A stretch of DNA of 58,004 bases from Vreelandella subglaciescola (lineage in GTDB: Bacteria; Pseudomonadota; Gammaproteobacteria; Pseudomonadales; Halomonadaceae): contig JAKDRW010000008.1 in NCBI GenBank assembly GCA_030454225.1, positions 1-58,004 of the forward strand, given 5' to 3'. Below, in pieces: positions 10,327 to 19,965 of the stretch. The translations under genes and the position numbers were made by a program. Within the stretch, counting starts at the first letter, position 1. The number at the start of each line of letters is the position of its first letter. Below the pieces are notes generated by a model that saw only the letters and a program-made list of their open reading frames with translations, was not told where the DNA came from and ran no database searches.

Positions 10327-12227
10327 TGGAACCCTTGACGACTTTCTTGACAACGCTCTCAACAGCTCAGGCAACGGCGGCGCTGTTACCGCTCACGTTT
10401 TTGCTGCCGCTGGCAGGCACGCTGATTCTGGCGTTCTCGCGCGGCACCCTGAGCTACCGCCTAAGCGCTCTGGTGGGCGTTGGCAGCGTGGGGCTTGCCG
10501 CCGTTGCCACGCTGCTTCTCGCCCTGGGCTTTGCCGCTGACGCTGCGCCGCAGACCGTCACCCTGTGGACGTGGATTGCCGTAGGTGATTTTACCCCCCG
10601 CATCAGCCTGGCGCTGGACGGCCTGTCGCTAACGATGCTGGGCGTGATCACCGGCGTGGGCTTCTTGATTCATCTGTTTGCCGCCTGGTACATGCGCGGT
10701 GAAGCGGGCATCACGCGCTTTTACACCTACATGAACCTGTTTGTGTTCAGCATGATTCTGCTGGTGCTGGGCGATAACCTGCTGCTGCTGTTTTTGGGCT
10801 GGGAAGGCGTCGGCCTGTGCAGCTATTTGCTGATCAGCTACTACTACCAGCACAGCGCCAACGGCTGGGCCGGGTTCAAGGCGTTTATCATCACCCGTAT
10901 TGGCGACGTGTTTCTGGCTATCGGCATGTTTTTGCTGTTCAGCCGACTGGGCACGCTCAACATTACCGAGATTCTCGAGCTTGCGCCAAAGGCCTGGCAG
11001 GCGGGCGATACCACCGTCGAGCTGGCGGCCTTTTTGCTGCTTGGCGGGGCGCTCGGCAAGTCGGCGCAGCTGCCGCTACATACCTGGCTGGCCGACGCCA
11101 TGGCCGGCCCCACGCCGGTGTCCGCGCTGATTCACGCCGCCACCATGGTCACCGCCGGGGTCTACCTGATTGCACGCATGCACGGCATATTCGAGCTCGC
11201 GCCCCTCGCGCTTTACACCACCGGCCTGATTGGGGCGCTGACGCTTTTGATGGCGGGCTTTGCCGCGCTGGCGCAAACCGACATCAAGCGGGTGCTGGCC
11301 TATTCGACCATGAGCCAGATCGGCTATATGTTTCTGGCGCTGGGGGTGGGCGCGTATGACACGGCTATTTTCCACCTGATGACCCACGCCTTTTTCAAGG
11401 CGCTGCTGTTCCTGTCGGCCGGCGCGGTGATCGTCAGCTGCCATCACGAACAGGACATGCGCAACCTCGGCGGGCTGTGGCGCAAGCTGCCGCTGGCCTA
11501 CATGGGCTTTGTCGTCGGCGGCGCGGCGCTAGCGGCGCTGCCGCTGGTTTCCGCCGGCTTTTACAGCAAGGACGAAATCCTCTGGCAGGCGCTCGCTGCC
11601 GATCAACAGGGATTGCTCATCGCCGGGCTCATCGGCGCACTGCTGACCTCGCTTTACACCCTGCGGCTAATTATCGGCACTTTCCACGGCACGGCTAAAA
11701 GCGCTAACGCGCGCCACGCCGAGGCGGGTCGCGGCTTCGCCCACGGGCTGCCGCTGGTGGTGCTGGCGGTGCTCTCGACGTTTCTGGGCGCCTGGATTAC
11801 CCCGCCGCTATCCGGCGTATTGCCCGCCGGCCCCGGCGACGGCGTGACCGCCGGCCACGGCGCGGTGGAGCTGATTGCCGCCGCCGTCGCGCTTTCCGGC
11901 ATGGCGCTTGCCGTCTGGCTGTTCGGCCTTAAGCGCGGCTGGCTACGCCTCGCCGACCACGGCATGGGCGCCGGGCTGTGGCAGCTGTGGCACCACGCCT
12001 GGGGCTTCGACATGCTTTACGACTGGACGCTGGTACGGCCCTATCGCGGGCTTGTCGCGCTGCTGAAAAGCGACGTGGTGGAGGGCGTTTTCCGCCTGCT
12101 GGCAAAGCTTGTCAGGCTTGTGCATCTGGGGCTGTCGCGCACCCAAACCGGCAAACTGCGCGGCTATGCCGTCACCATGGTGGTCGGCGCTACGCTGATT
12201 CTGCTGAGTCTGGCGCTCGTCATCTAG
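10323..12227 (+). CDS. nuoL: NADH-quinone oxidoreductase subunit L
   Basis: Antiporter-like proton channel subunit at the distal end of complex I. The 634-residue product has many hydrophobic segments and the family hallmarks: [15 protein letters not shown] (conserved Glu of TM5), [31 protein letters not shown] in the TM7-8 region (conserved Lys and His), and a final helix after a long amphipathic lateral helix. It starts with overlapping ATGATG at the nuoK stop. Length is in the usual range. Confidence 0.97.
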   Translation: MMEPLTTFLTTLSTAQATAALLPLTFLLPLAGTLILAFSRGTLSYRLSALVGVGSVGLAAVATLLLALGFAADAAPQTVTLWTWIAVGDFTPRISLALDGLSLTMLGVITGVGFLIHLFAAWYMRGEAGITRFYTYMNLFVFSMILLVLGDNLLLLFLGWEGVGLCSYLLISYYYQHSANGWAGFKAFIITRIGDVFLAIGMFLLFSRLGTLNITEILELAPKAWQAGDTTVELAAFLLLGGALGKSAQLPLHTWLADAMAGPTPVSALIHAATMVTAGVYLIARMHGIFELAPLALYTTGLIGALTLLMAGFAALAQTDIKRVLAYSTMSQIGYMFLALGVGAYDTAIFHLMTHAFFKALLFLSAGAVIVSCHHEQDMRNLGGLWRKLPLAYMGFVVGGAALAALPLVSAGFYSKDEILWQALAADQQGLLIAGLIGALLTSLYTLRLIIGTFHGTAKSANARHAEAGRGFAHGLPLVVLAVLSTFLGAWITPPLSGVLPAGPGDGVTAGHGAVELIAAAVALSGMALAVWLFGLKRGWLRLADHGMGAGLWQLWHHAWGFDMLYDWTLVRPYRGLVALLKSDVVEGVFRLLAKLVRLVHLGLSRTQTGKLRGYAVTMVVGATLILLSLALVI

Positions 12228-12251
12228 GGAACCTTGAGGGAATACACGCTT

Positions 12252-13781
12252 ATGATACTGGTATGGCTCATCGTCATCCCTTTTGCCGGGGGGCTTTTTT
12301 GCTGGCAGGCAGAGCGGCTGGGCGACCGTGCCACGCGGCTGATCGCGCTTGCCACCATGCTCTGCGAACTGCTGATCGCGCTGTGGCTATGGGGGCAGCT
12401 GGACTTTCAGCTGCCGGCGCTTGACGGCTCTGACACCCAGTGGGCGCTGGAATACCGCCTGCCCTGGATCGAGCGCTTCGGCATCGATATCCACCTGGCG
12501 CTGGACGGCCTGTCGCTGGTACTGATTGCGCTAACCGGCTTTCTCGGCGCGCTGGCGGTGCTTTGCTCGTGGAACGAAATCGTCCGCCGTATCGGGTTTT
12601 TCCACCTCAACCTGCTGTGGATTCTCGGCGGCGTCGTCGGGGTGTTTCTCGCCATTGATCTGTTCCTGTTTTTCTTCTTCTGGGAGCTGATGCTGGTACC
12701 CATGTACTTCCTGATTGCGCTGTGGGGCCACAGCGGCTCACAGGGCAGCACCCGTATCGGCGCGGCCACCAAGTTTTTCATTTATACCCAGGCCAGCGGG
12801 CTGCTGATGCTGGTGGCCATTCTGGGGCTGGTGTTTGCCCACCACGCCAACACCGGCGACTACTCCTTCAGCTACGCCGTGCTCAAGGAAACCCCGCTAT
12901 CGCCGACGATGGCGTTTACGCTGATGCTGGGGTTCTTTATCGCCTTTGCCGTCAAGCTGCCGGTGATTCCGCTGCACGGCTGGCTGCCCAACGCTCACGC
13001 CCAGGCGCCCACGGCAGGCAGCGTCGATCTGGCCGGCATTCTGCTCAAAACCGCCGCCTACGGCATGATGCGCTTTGCCCTGCCGCTGTTTCCCGAGGCT
13101 TCGCAAACCTTTGCGCCGATAGCGATGGGGCTGGGCCTGCTGGGGATTTTCTACGGCGCGGTACTCGCCTGCGGCCAGCAGGACGTCAAACGTTTTATCG
13201 CCTATACCAGTATTGCCCACATGGGCTTTGTGCTCATCGGCATCTATGCCGGCACCGAGCTCGCGCTGCAGGGCGTTATTGTGCTGATGGTGGCCCACGC
13301 GTTTTCCGCTTCGGGGCTGTTTATCCTCAGCGGCCAGATCTACGAACGCCTGCACACCCGCAACATCAGCGAAATGGGCGGCCTCTGGGGCCGGCTGGGC
13401 AGCCTGCCGGGCTTCTGGCTGTTCTTTATCGCCGCCTCACTGGGTATTCCCGCCACCGCCAACTTTATCGGTGAGTTCATGGTGCTGTTTGGCACCTTCC
13501 CCATAGCGCCCTGGGTAGTGGCCGGCGCCAGCGTCGGACTGGTGCTTGCCGCCGTGTATTCGCTGATGCTCATGCAGCGCGTACTCTACGGCCCAACCCA
13601 GGACGATACGCCCCTGAGAGGCCTGGATACGCGGGAATTCAGCATGCTGCTAAGTATCGTGGTATTGCTCCTGCTGCTCGGCCTTTATCCCCAGCCGCTG
13701 CTGGATACTACCAGCGCCGCGATGGGGGAAATCCACCGGCTGTTTGATACCCCTAGCCAGCTGTTGCCGGAGGCGCGCTAA
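12252..13781 (+). CDS. nuoM: NADH-quinone oxidoreductase subunit M
   Basis: Second antiporter-like subunit of complex I. The preferred start is ATG 12252, preceded by TGAGGGA about 10 bases upstream, giving 509 residues beginning MILVWLIVIPF as is usual for NuoM. An upstream in-frame TTG at 12234 would add six residues but has no better ribosome-binding site. Motifs include FFFFWELMLVPMYFLI (conserved Glu) and KLPVIPLHGWLPNAHAQAP (conserved Lys and His). The stop TAA shares a base with the nuoN ATG. Confidence 0.96.
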   Translation: MILVWLIVIPFAGGLFCWQAERLGDRATRLIALATMLCELLIALWLWGQLDFQLPALDGSDTQWALEYRLPWIERFGIDIHLALDGLSLVLIALTGFLGALAVLCSWNEIVRRIGFFHLNLLWILGGVVGVFLAIDLFLFFFFWELMLVPMYFLIALWGHSGSQGSTRIGAATKFFIYTQASGLLMLVAILGLVFAHHANTGDYSFSYAVLKETPLSPTMAFTLMLGFFIAFAVKLPVIPLHGWLPNAHAQAPTAGSVDLAGILLKTAAYGMMRFALPLFPEASQTFAPIAMGLGLLGIFYGAVLACGQQDVKRFIAYTSIAHMGFVLIGIYAGTELALQGVIVLMVAHAFSASGLFILSGQIYERLHTRNISEMGGLWGRLGSLPGFWLFFIAASLGIPATANFIGEFMVLFGTFPIAPWVVAGASVGLVLAAVYSLMLMQRVLYGPTQDDTPLRGLDTREFSMLLSIVVLLLLLGLYPQPLLDTTSAAMGEIHRLFDTPSQLLPEAR

Positions 13782-15229
13782 TGCAGATGCCCACGCTTGC
13801 TTTTGCTTATCTTCCGCTGATTTTAGTCGCCGCCACGGCGATTACCGTGATGCTGGGCATCGCCTGGCGGCGCGATCACCGCGTCACGGTGGCCGTCACC
13901 GTGCTGGGGCTGGCGCTTGCGCTGGTCGCGCAAGTTGCGGCCTGGCAGGTTATTCCGCTAACCACCCCGCTGCTCGCGTTTGACGGCCTTGCCATGCTTG
14001 GCGGGGTGCTTATTCTGGCCTCGACGCTTGCCTGCGCGGTGCTCGCACACGCCTACTTCGAGACCTTTCAAGGCGCCCGCGAGGAGTTTTACCTGCTGCT
14101 GCTGTGCGCGGCAGCGGGCGGGCTGGCGCTGGCGGCAAGCCGGCACCTGGCCAGCCTGTTTTTGGGGCTTGAGCTATTGTCGATGCCGCTTTATGGCATG
14201 CTCGCTTACGCCTTTCACGAGCGCCGCTCGCTGGAATCGGGCATCAAGTATCTGATTCTTTCCGCCGCGGCGAGCGCCTTTTTGCTCTTTGGCATGGCGC
14301 TTTTGTACGCCCAGACCGGCGAGCTTGAGCTGAGTGCTTTGATGGTATCGCTCACCGATGGCGGCGCGGGTGCCTGGGGGCTGGCCGGCGCCGGGATGAT
14401 GCTGGTGGGGCTGGGGTTCAAGCTTTCCGTGGTGCCCTTCCACCTGTGGACGCCCGATGTCTACGAAGGCGGCCCCGGGCCGGCGGCAACGTTTTTGGCC
14501 ACGGCCAGCAAAGTGGCCGTGTTCGCAGTGCTGCTGCGCCTGGTGCTCACCGCGCCGGCGTTTCAGGGAGAATGGCTCAACACGGTGCTGTGGGTACTCG
14601 CGCTTGCCAGCATGCTGGTAGGCAACCTGCTGGCGCTGACGCAGTCCAACCTCAAGCGCCTGTTGGGGTATTCCTCCGTTGCCCACTTTGGCTACATGCT
14701 GCTGGTGTTAGTCGTGGCTGACGGGCTTGCTGCCGAAGCCGGCGGGGTTTATCTGATCACCTACGTACTGGCAACGCTTGCCGCCTTTGGCGTGGTGATC
14801 CTCGTCTCCAGCGCAACCGACGGTGAAGACGCCGGCGGCCTGCACTACTACCGCGGGCTGTTTTGGCGCCGCCCCTTCCTCACCGCGGTAATGACCGTGG
14901 CCATGCTCTCGCTTGCCGGCATTCCCGCCACCGTGGGCTTTATCGGCAAGTTCTACCTGATTGCACTGGGCGTTGAGGCCGAGCGCTGGTGGCTGGTGGC
15001 TGGCATTATTGCCGGCAGCGCCATCGGCCTTTACTACTACCTGCGGGTAATTGTAACGCTGTTTCTTGCCGAGCCGGGCATGCACCGCCGAGACGCTTCG
15101 CCGGACTGGGCCGTCCGCGCCGGCGGCTTGGTGGTGCTGGGAGCGGCCGTGCTGGTGATTGCGCTGGGCCTTTACCCCGCGCCGATGATCGCGCTGGCTA
15201 ATGCCGCGGGCGGCATCATTGCGCCCTAA
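13781..15229 (+). CDS. nuoN: NADH-quinone oxidoreductase subunit N
   Basis: Third antiporter-like proton-channel subunit and last gene of the nuo operon. The 482-residue product has about 14 hydrophobic segments, with LFLGLELLSMPLYGMLAY (conserved Glu) and KLSVVPFHLWTPDVYEG (conserved Lys/His region), both characteristic of NuoN. Its ATG overlaps the nuoM stop; GGAGG lies about 8 bases upstream. A strong GC hairpin follows 23 bases after the stop. Confidence 0.96.
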   Translation: MQMPTLAFAYLPLILVAATAITVMLGIAWRRDHRVTVAVTVLGLALALVAQVAAWQVIPLTTPLLAFDGLAMLGGVLILASTLACAVLAHAYFETFQGAREEFYLLLLCAAAGGLALAASRHLASLFLGLELLSMPLYGMLAYAFHERRSLESGIKYLILSAAASAFLLFGMALLYAQTGELELSALMVSLTDGGAGAWGLAGAGMMLVGLGFKLSVVPFHLWTPDVYEGGPGPAATFLATASKVAVFAVLLRLVLTAPAFQGEWLNTVLWVLALASMLVGNLLALTQSNLKRLLGYSSVAHFGYMLLVLVVADGLAAEAGGVYLITYVLATLAAFGVVILVSSATDGEDAGGLHYYRGLFWRRPFLTAVMTVAMLSLAGIPATVGFIGKFYLIALGVEAERWWLVAGIIAGSAIGLYYYLRVIVTLFLAEPGMHRRDASPDWAVRAGGLVVLGAAVLVIALGLYPAPMIALANAAGGIIAP

Positions 15230-15251
15230 ATAACCCGCCCCTGGTCGACAA

Positions 15252-15274
15252 CGGCCGGCGCCGCGCGCCGGCCG
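15252..15274. terminator. GC-rich hairpin between convergent nuoN and trpE
   Basis: A perfect inverted repeat with 10-base arms (CGGCCGGCGC and GCGCCGGCCG) and a 3-base loop lies between the nuoN and trpE stop codons. It could fold on transcripts from either strand. There is no T-run on either side, so it is not a textbook intrinsic terminator. It may stabilise 3' ends or act with Rho. Its position between convergent operons supports an end-of-transcript role. Confidence 0.5.
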
Positions 15275-15280
15275 AGAGCG

Positions 15281-16780
15281 TTAGATGTCGTCCAGCCCGC
15301 GCTCGGCCATGGCCACCGCGCGGATCAGCGCACGCCCCTTGTTGAGAGTTTCCTGCCACTCGGTTTCGGGCACCGAATCGGCGACGATGCCGGCACCCGC
15401 CTGAACGTGCACCCGGCCGTCCTTGATTACCGCGGTACGAATGGCAATCGCGGTATCCATGTTGCCGTGCCAGGACAGATATCCCACCGCGCCCGAATAG
15501 ATGCCGCGCTTGACCGGTTCGACTTCGTCGATGATTTCCATCGCGCGCACTTTGGGCGCGCCCGACACGGTGCCCGCGGGGAAGGTAGCGCGCAGCGCGT
15601 CCATGGCCGAAAGCCCCGGCTTGAGCCGGCCGGTGACGTTGGACACAATGTGCATGACGTGCGAATAGCGCTCGACCACCATTTTATCGGTGATTTTGAC
15701 GCTGCCCGTCTCGCTGATGCGTCCCACGTCGTTGCGCCCCAGATCAATCAGCATCGAGTGCTCGGCAAGCTCTTTGGGGTCGGCGAGCAGCTCCGCTTCC
15801 AGCGCCTGATCCTCGGCCTCGTTGCGGCCGCGCTTGCGGGTGCCGGCAATGGGCCGCACGGTCACTTCGCCCTCTTCGGTGCGGGTGAGTATTTCCGGCG
15901 ACGAACCCACCACCTGATGATCGTCAAGGTTGAGATAAAACATGTACGGCGAGGGATTGAGGCTGCGCAGCGCACGGTACAAATCCAGCGGCGCGGCGCG
16001 GTACGGCGCCGACATGCGCTGCGACGGCACGCACTGCATAATATCGCCGGCCTTCACGTAGTCTTTTATTTTATCCACCGCGGCTTTGAAGCCCGCTTGG
16101 GTAAAGCCCGAGGTAAAGTCGCTTTCTTCAACCACCGTGCGCGAAGCCGGCTGCTCTGCGGGGCGGGTATAGGCGTCGCGCAGGCGGCTTTCCAGATGCT
16201 GCAAATGGCGCTCGGCTTTTTCCAGCGCGTCAGGCGTATCAGGGTCAGCGTGGGTCAGCAGCGTCAGCCGGCCGGAAAGGTTATCGAACACCACCAGGTC
16301 ATTGCACACCATCAGCAGGATATCCGGCACGCCGAGCGGGTCGGACTTTTCGCTTTCTCCCTGCCCACGGCGCAGGCGCGGTTCGATATAGCGGATGGTT
16401 TCATAGCCGAAATACCCCACCAGCCCGCCGTCAAAGCGCGGGCGCTCGTCGAGCTTTGGCACCTTGAAGCGCGCCTGGAATTCTTCGATCCACGTCAGCG
16501 GGTCTTCAACTTCGGTGACGCCCTGGGTTGCGCCGTCCCGGATGTGGCTGACGGTACTGCCGCGCACCTCGATACGCTCGTGGCACGGCAGCCCGATGAT
16601 CGAATAGCGCCCCCACTTTTCGCCGCCCTGCACCGACTCGAGCAAAAACGTCCACGGCACGTTGGCCAGCTTAAGATACGTCGACAGCGGCGTATCCAGA
16701 TCGGCCAGCACGTCGTGAGACACGGGAATGCGGTTATAGCCGGCGCTTGTCAGCTCGGCGAAATATTCGGGAGTCATCAT
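15281..16780 (-). CDS. trpE: Anthranilate synthase component I
   Basis: Converts chorismate and ammonia (from TrpG) to anthranilate, the first step of tryptophan synthesis. The 499-residue product has the N-terminal regulatory domain with LLES at residues 46-49, the tryptophan feedback-binding motif. It also has the C-terminal chorismate-binding domain with [16 protein letters not shown] and [18 protein letters not shown]. The length is normal. Its ATG overlaps the gph stop by four bases, so gph and trpE are probably co-transcribed and coupled. No trpG or trp leader peptide is visible in this window; ATG 16777 is an alternative start one codon on. Confidence 0.95.
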   Translation of the reverse strand: MMTPEYFAELTSAGYNRIPVSHDVLADLDTPLSTYLKLANVPWTFLLESVQGGEKWGRYSIIGLPCHERIEVRGSTVSHIRDGATQGVTEVEDPLTWIEEFQARFKVPKLDERPRFDGGLVGYFGYETIRYIEPRLRRGQGESEKSDPLGVPDILLMVCNDLVVFDNLSGRLTLLTHADPDTPDALEKAERHLQHLESRLRDAYTRPAEQPASRTVVEESDFTSGFTQAGFKAAVDKIKDYVKAGDIMQCVPSQRMSAPYRAAPLDLYRALRSLNPSPYMFYLNLDDHQVVGSSPEILTRTEEGEVTVRPIAGTRKRGRNEAEDQALEAELLADPKELAEHSMLIDLGRNDVGRISETGSVKITDKMVVERYSHVMHIVSNVTGRLKPGLSAMDALRATFPAGTVSGAPKVRAMEIIDEVEPVKRGIYSGAVGYLSWHGNMDTAIAIRTAVIKDGRVHVQAGAGIVADSVPETEWQETLNKGRALIRAVAMAERGLDDI

Positions 16781-17505
16781 CGGGCGGTCCTTGTCGAAGA
16801 AGCAGTCGGGGGGACAGGGGTCGAAAGCAGGCCGGCAAGCGAGTCCAGCAGCGCATCCGGCGTGCTCTGGCTGATCGGCTCGCCGTGGTTGTAGCCGTAA
16901 GTCAGCGCAGCGGTCGCAAATCCCGCGGCCTTGCCGGCGGCTATGTCGTGGCGCGAATCGCCGACCATCACGCAGGCACTGGCCGGCACGTCAAAGTGCG
17001 CGGCGGCGTGCTCAAGCGGCAGCGGGTCGGGCTTTTTACGCGCGAGGGTATCGCCGCCAAGACACAGGGAAAAATAGCCGTCGAGCGCAAAATGGATCAG
17101 CAGCGGCGCAATAAAGCGCTCGGGCTTGTTGGTGATCAGCACCAGCACAAAGCCGGCGCGGGCAAGCCCGGCCAGCGTCTCGGCGACGCCGGAATAAAGC
17201 CGCGTCAGCCGGTGCGGGACGTCGCCGTAGTAACGCAGAAAGGCGGCGTAGACCCGGACTTTCAGCGCCTCGTTTAACGTCGTTTCCGGCGTATCGAACG
17301 CCCAGCCCAGCGCGCGCTCGACCAGCACCTGCGCGCCGTTGCCAACCCAGCCGCTGACCGCCTCGGGTCCGGGCGGCGTGAGGCCTTCGTCACTGAACGC
17401 GCGCGCAAGCGCCGCCGTCAGGTCGGGCACCGAGTCAATCAGGGTGCCGTCCAGGTCAAACGCTATTAGCCGTTTTTCATCGAGTAGGGGGTGCACCGTT
17501 TTCAT
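16777..17505 (-). CDS. gph: Phosphoglycolate phosphatase (HAD family)
   Basis: Hydrolyses 2-phosphoglycolate, a by-product of repair of oxidised DNA ends, to glycolate. The 242-residue product has HAD motif I at [10 protein letters not shown] (nucleophile Asp17, acid Asp19), motif [10 protein letters not shown], motif III around [10 protein letters not shown], and motif [11 protein letters not shown]. It lies upstream of trpE with an ATGA overlap. In many gammaproteobacteria rpe sits directly upstream; here a divergent NADH dehydrogenase gene stands between them. Specificity for phosphoglycolate is inferred from the family and context. Confidence 0.88.
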   Translation of the reverse strand: MKTVHPLLDEKRLIAFDLDGTLIDSVPDLTAALARAFSDEGLTPPGPEAVSGWVGNGAQVLVERALGWAFDTPETTLNEALKVRVYAAFLRYYGDVPHRLTRLYSGVAETLAGLARAGFVLVLITNKPERFIAPLLIHFALDGYFSLCLGGDTLARKKPDPLPLEHAAAHFDVPASACVMVGDSRHDIAAGKAAGFATAALTYGYNHGEPISQSTPDALLDSLAGLLSTPVPPTASSTRTAR

Positions 17506-17559
17506 CCTTTGCTGAGCCTTTACCCGGCTATCTTACCTGCTATGTCGCGCCTGGCGCAT

Positions 17560-17588
17560 TAGTCAAGACACCAATAAGCCTCTATGCT
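17560..17588 (+). promoter_or_regulatory. Candidate sigma-70 promoter for ndh
   Basis: TAGTCA at 17560-17565 and TATGCT at 17583-17588 are separated by 17 bases; each matches four of six consensus positions. It would give a leader of roughly 20 bases before the ndh ribosome-binding site GGAGA. This is read by eye in the 110-base gap between divergent gph and ndh. Confidence 0.35.
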
Positions 17589-17615
17589 GATTAACCTTTT
17601 TCCTTGGAGACTGTC

Positions 17616-18914
17616 ATGTCTACACCACGCATTGTCGTTGTCGGCGGGGGCGCTGGCGGCCTTGCGCTCGCTACCCGGCTGGGGCACAAACTGGGCAAAC
17701 GCCGGTGCGCTGACATCGTGCTGCTCGACAGCCACGCGACCCACGTATGGAAGCCGCTGCTGCACGAGCTGGCCACCGGGGTATTGAACTCCAGCATGGA
17801 CGAAGTGGATTTCCACGGCCACTCGTTTACTCACCATTATCGCTACCAGCGCGGCTCGCTGTGCGGGCTTGACCGCGAGCAGAAGGTGCTGCATCTGGCG
17901 CCGATCAACGACGATAGCGGCTGCGAGGTCCTGCCCGCGCGTAAGCTCGAGTACGATTCTCTGGTGCTCGCGCTGGGCAGCGTATCCAACGATTTTGGCA
18001 CCCCGGGGGTGGCCGAGCACTGCCACTTTATCGATTCACCCGAGCAGGCCAAGACGTTCCAGCACGAGATGATCAACACCTTCTTGCGCTACACCGACCC
18101 GTCCCAGCGCCAGCACCCAGAGCTTTCGATCGGCATTGTCGGCGGCGGCGCCACCGGCGTTGAGCTTGCCGCCGAGCTGCTGGACGCCTCGCGCATGCTG
18201 CGCGCCTACGGCGTCACGCCCAGCGACAGCCAGAAAATTAACGTCCACCTGTTGGAGGCCGCGCCGCGCCTGCTGCCCGGGCTTTCCGAGCGCATCAGCG
18301 AGACGGTACGCGAGCAGCTCGAAAAGCTGGGCATTACCGTCCACGTCAATACCGCCGTCAAGGAAGCCCAGCCGCACCGGCTTCTCACCAGCAATGGCGA
18401 CGTTATCCACACCGACCTGAACGTCTGGGCGGCGGGCATCAAGGCCGCTGATTTTCTCAGCGAGCTGGGGCTTAGTACCAACCGGCGCCACCAGATCCAC
18501 GTCAACACGACCCTGCAAAGCGTGGATGATCCGTCCATTTTTGCCCTAGGCGACTGCGCCAGCTGCCCGCGGGGCGACGACGGCACGATTCCACCCCGCG
18601 CCCAGGCCGCCCACCAGCAGGCGACGCTGCTTTCCAAAAACCTCATCCGCACGCTAGCCGACAAGCCGCTGGCCGAGTTTCACTACCGCGACTACGGCTC
18701 GCTGGTGTCGCTGGCGCGCTATGACGCGGTGGGCAACCTGATGCGCAGCTCGGCGTCCAAAGGCATGTTTCTGGAAGGCTGGCTGGCACGCAAATGCTAC
18801 GCCTCGCTTTACCGTATGCACCAGCTGTCCATTCACGGTGCGACCCGCACCGCGCTTGGCTGGCTGGTGGATAAGCTCAACCGCTATTTGAAGCCGCGCA
18901 TGAAGCTGCACTAA
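17616..18914 (+). CDS. ndh: Type II NADH:quinone oxidoreductase
   Basis: Single-subunit, non-proton-pumping NADH dehydrogenase at the inner face of the cytoplasmic membrane. Starting at ATG 17616 (behind TTGGAGA) the product is 432 residues; the upstream TTG at 17604 lies within the ribosome-binding site and is unlikely. There is a GGGAGG dinucleotide-binding loop at residues 10-15 for FAD, and a second in GIVGGGATGVELAAELL for NADH. LGDCASCP near residue 310 is the conserved flavin-contact motif. The C-terminal part contains basic amphipathic stretches expected for membrane attachment. It stands on the opposite strand between gph and rpe. Confidence 0.93.
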   Translation: MSTPRIVVVGGGAGGLALATRLGHKLGKRRCADIVLLDSHATHVWKPLLHELATGVLNSSMDEVDFHGHSFTHHYRYQRGSLCGLDREQKVLHLAPINDDSGCEVLPARKLEYDSLVLALGSVSNDFGTPGVAEHCHFIDSPEQAKTFQHEMINTFLRYTDPSQRQHPELSIGIVGGGATGVELAAELLDASRMLRAYGVTPSDSQKINVHLLEAAPRLLPGLSERISETVREQLEKLGITVHVNTAVKEAQPHRLLTSNGDVIHTDLNVWAAGIKAADFLSELGLSTNRRHQIHVNTTLQSVDDPSIFALGDCASCPRGDDGTIPPRAQAAHQQATLLSKNLIRTLADKPLAEFHYRDYGSLVSLARYDAVGNLMRSSASKGMFLEGWLARKCYASLYRMHQLSIHGATRTALGWLVDKLNRYLKPRMKLH

Positions 18915-18962
18915 CCAACAGGCAGCCCGCCCGCCGCGTTCTACGCCGGTGTGAAAAGCGCG

Positions 18963-19682
18963 TTAAGCCCCCTGCGCCAACGCCTCGCGCATCCGCTGGA
19001 TAACCGAGTCGTAGGCGTGGGGGTCATGGGCATTTTTTGCCTTGAAAATCGCCGAGCCGGCAACAAAGGTATCCGCCCCGGCGGCCGCCACCTCAGCGAT
19101 ATTTTCCACCTTTACCCCACCGTCCACTTCCAGCCGGATATCGTAGCCGGAGGCGTCGAGGCGCGCCCGCGTCTCGCGCAGTTTATCCAGCGTTTGCGGA
19201 ATAAACGCCTGCCCGCCAAAGCCCGGATTGACGCTCATCAGCAGCACCATATCGAGCTTGTCCATCACGTAGTCCAAATAGCTAAGCGGCGTGGCCGGGT
19301 TAAACACCAGCCCCGCCTGGCAGCCGCCGTCGCGAATCAGCTGCAGCGAGCGGTCGATGTGCTCGGAGGCTTCGGGGTGAAAGGTGATGATGCTGGCGCC
19401 GGCGTCGATAAAATCAACGATCAATTGATCCACCGGCTTGACCATCAGATGCACGTCGATAGGCGCGGTAACGCCGTGGTTACGCAGCGCCTTGCACACC
19501 ATCGGGCCGATGGTCAGGTTGGGCACGTAGTGATTATCCATCACGTCGAAATGCACGATATCGGCACCGGCGGCGAGCACGTTATCCACCTCTTCGCCCA
19601 GGCGAGCAAAGTCGGCGGACAGAATCGAGGGGGCAATACGGAACGAGCGAGATGAAGCGTTCTGGGATGCGGTCATGGTCAT
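18963..19682 (-). CDS. rpe: Ribulose-phosphate 3-epimerase
   Basis: Interconverts ribulose 5-phosphate and xylulose 5-phosphate in the pentose phosphate pathway and is a TIM-barrel metalloenzyme. Motifs are [34 protein letters not shown] (His and Asp metal ligands), [13 protein letters not shown] and LEVDGGV. The open frame extends far upstream but only the part from the ATG at 19682 (239 residues) or 19676 (237) is family-like; the ribosome-binding site is weak for either. The gene converges with ndh, 48 bases apart. The upstream ~280 bases are shared with the sbp promoter on the other strand. Confidence 0.94.
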   Translation of the reverse strand: MTMTASQNASSRSFRIAPSILSADFARLGEEVDNVLAAGADIVHFDVMDNHYVPNLTIGPMVCKALRNHGVTAPIDVHLMVKPVDQLIVDFIDAGASIITFHPEASEHIDRSLQLIRDGGCQAGLVFNPATPLSYLDYVMDKLDMVLLMSVNPGFGGQAFIPQTLDKLRETRARLDASGYDIRLEVDGGVKVENIAEVAAAGADTFVAGSAIFKAKNAHDPHAYDSVIQRMREALAQGA

Positions 19683-19839
19683 GGACTTTTCGGCTGGAAA
19701 AAACAACGGAGGCTGAAAGATACGCCGACGCCGCGCAGGCGGCCGACCGACCCATGATAGCAGAGCTCGAGGGCGAGATAACGGGGCTGTCATCAAAGCG
19801 CCGGAGCCCGAACCGGGACCACGCGCCGAGAGTCGCTCG

Positions 19840-19960
19840 GAGAAAGCAAAGGTCCTGCATACACATATATGCATAAATAGAATATGAAACACGATTGTAA
19901 TTCCATAAAACAAGGTTTAATCTTTCCCCATCAAACGCCGTCTTACTCCACAGGAGCTTC
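19840..19960 (+). promoter_or_regulatory. AT-rich regulatory region upstream of sbp
   Basis: This stretch is far more AT-rich than its surroundings, with a TAGAAT hexamer at 19878-19883 that could be a -10 element. The matching -35 position is poor, which fits an activator-dependent promoter. In enteric bacteria sulfate transport genes are activated by CysB, whose sites are AT-rich and weakly conserved; a CysB site here is an inference. The sbp ribosome-binding site CAGGAG follows at about 19951. Confidence 0.35.
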
Positions 19961-19965
19961 TCCCC

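Noticed and set aside
15407-16894. A 495-codon open frame on the plus strand opposite trpE
   Set aside because: It is antisense to a clear trpE, has no recognisable domain, and its composition (His-, Arg-, Gly-rich) is that of a GC-rich shadow frame.
19652-19876. Small plus-strand frame between rpe and sbp
   Set aside because: Overlaps the rpe start in antisense and the AT-rich sbp promoter; no supporting signal.
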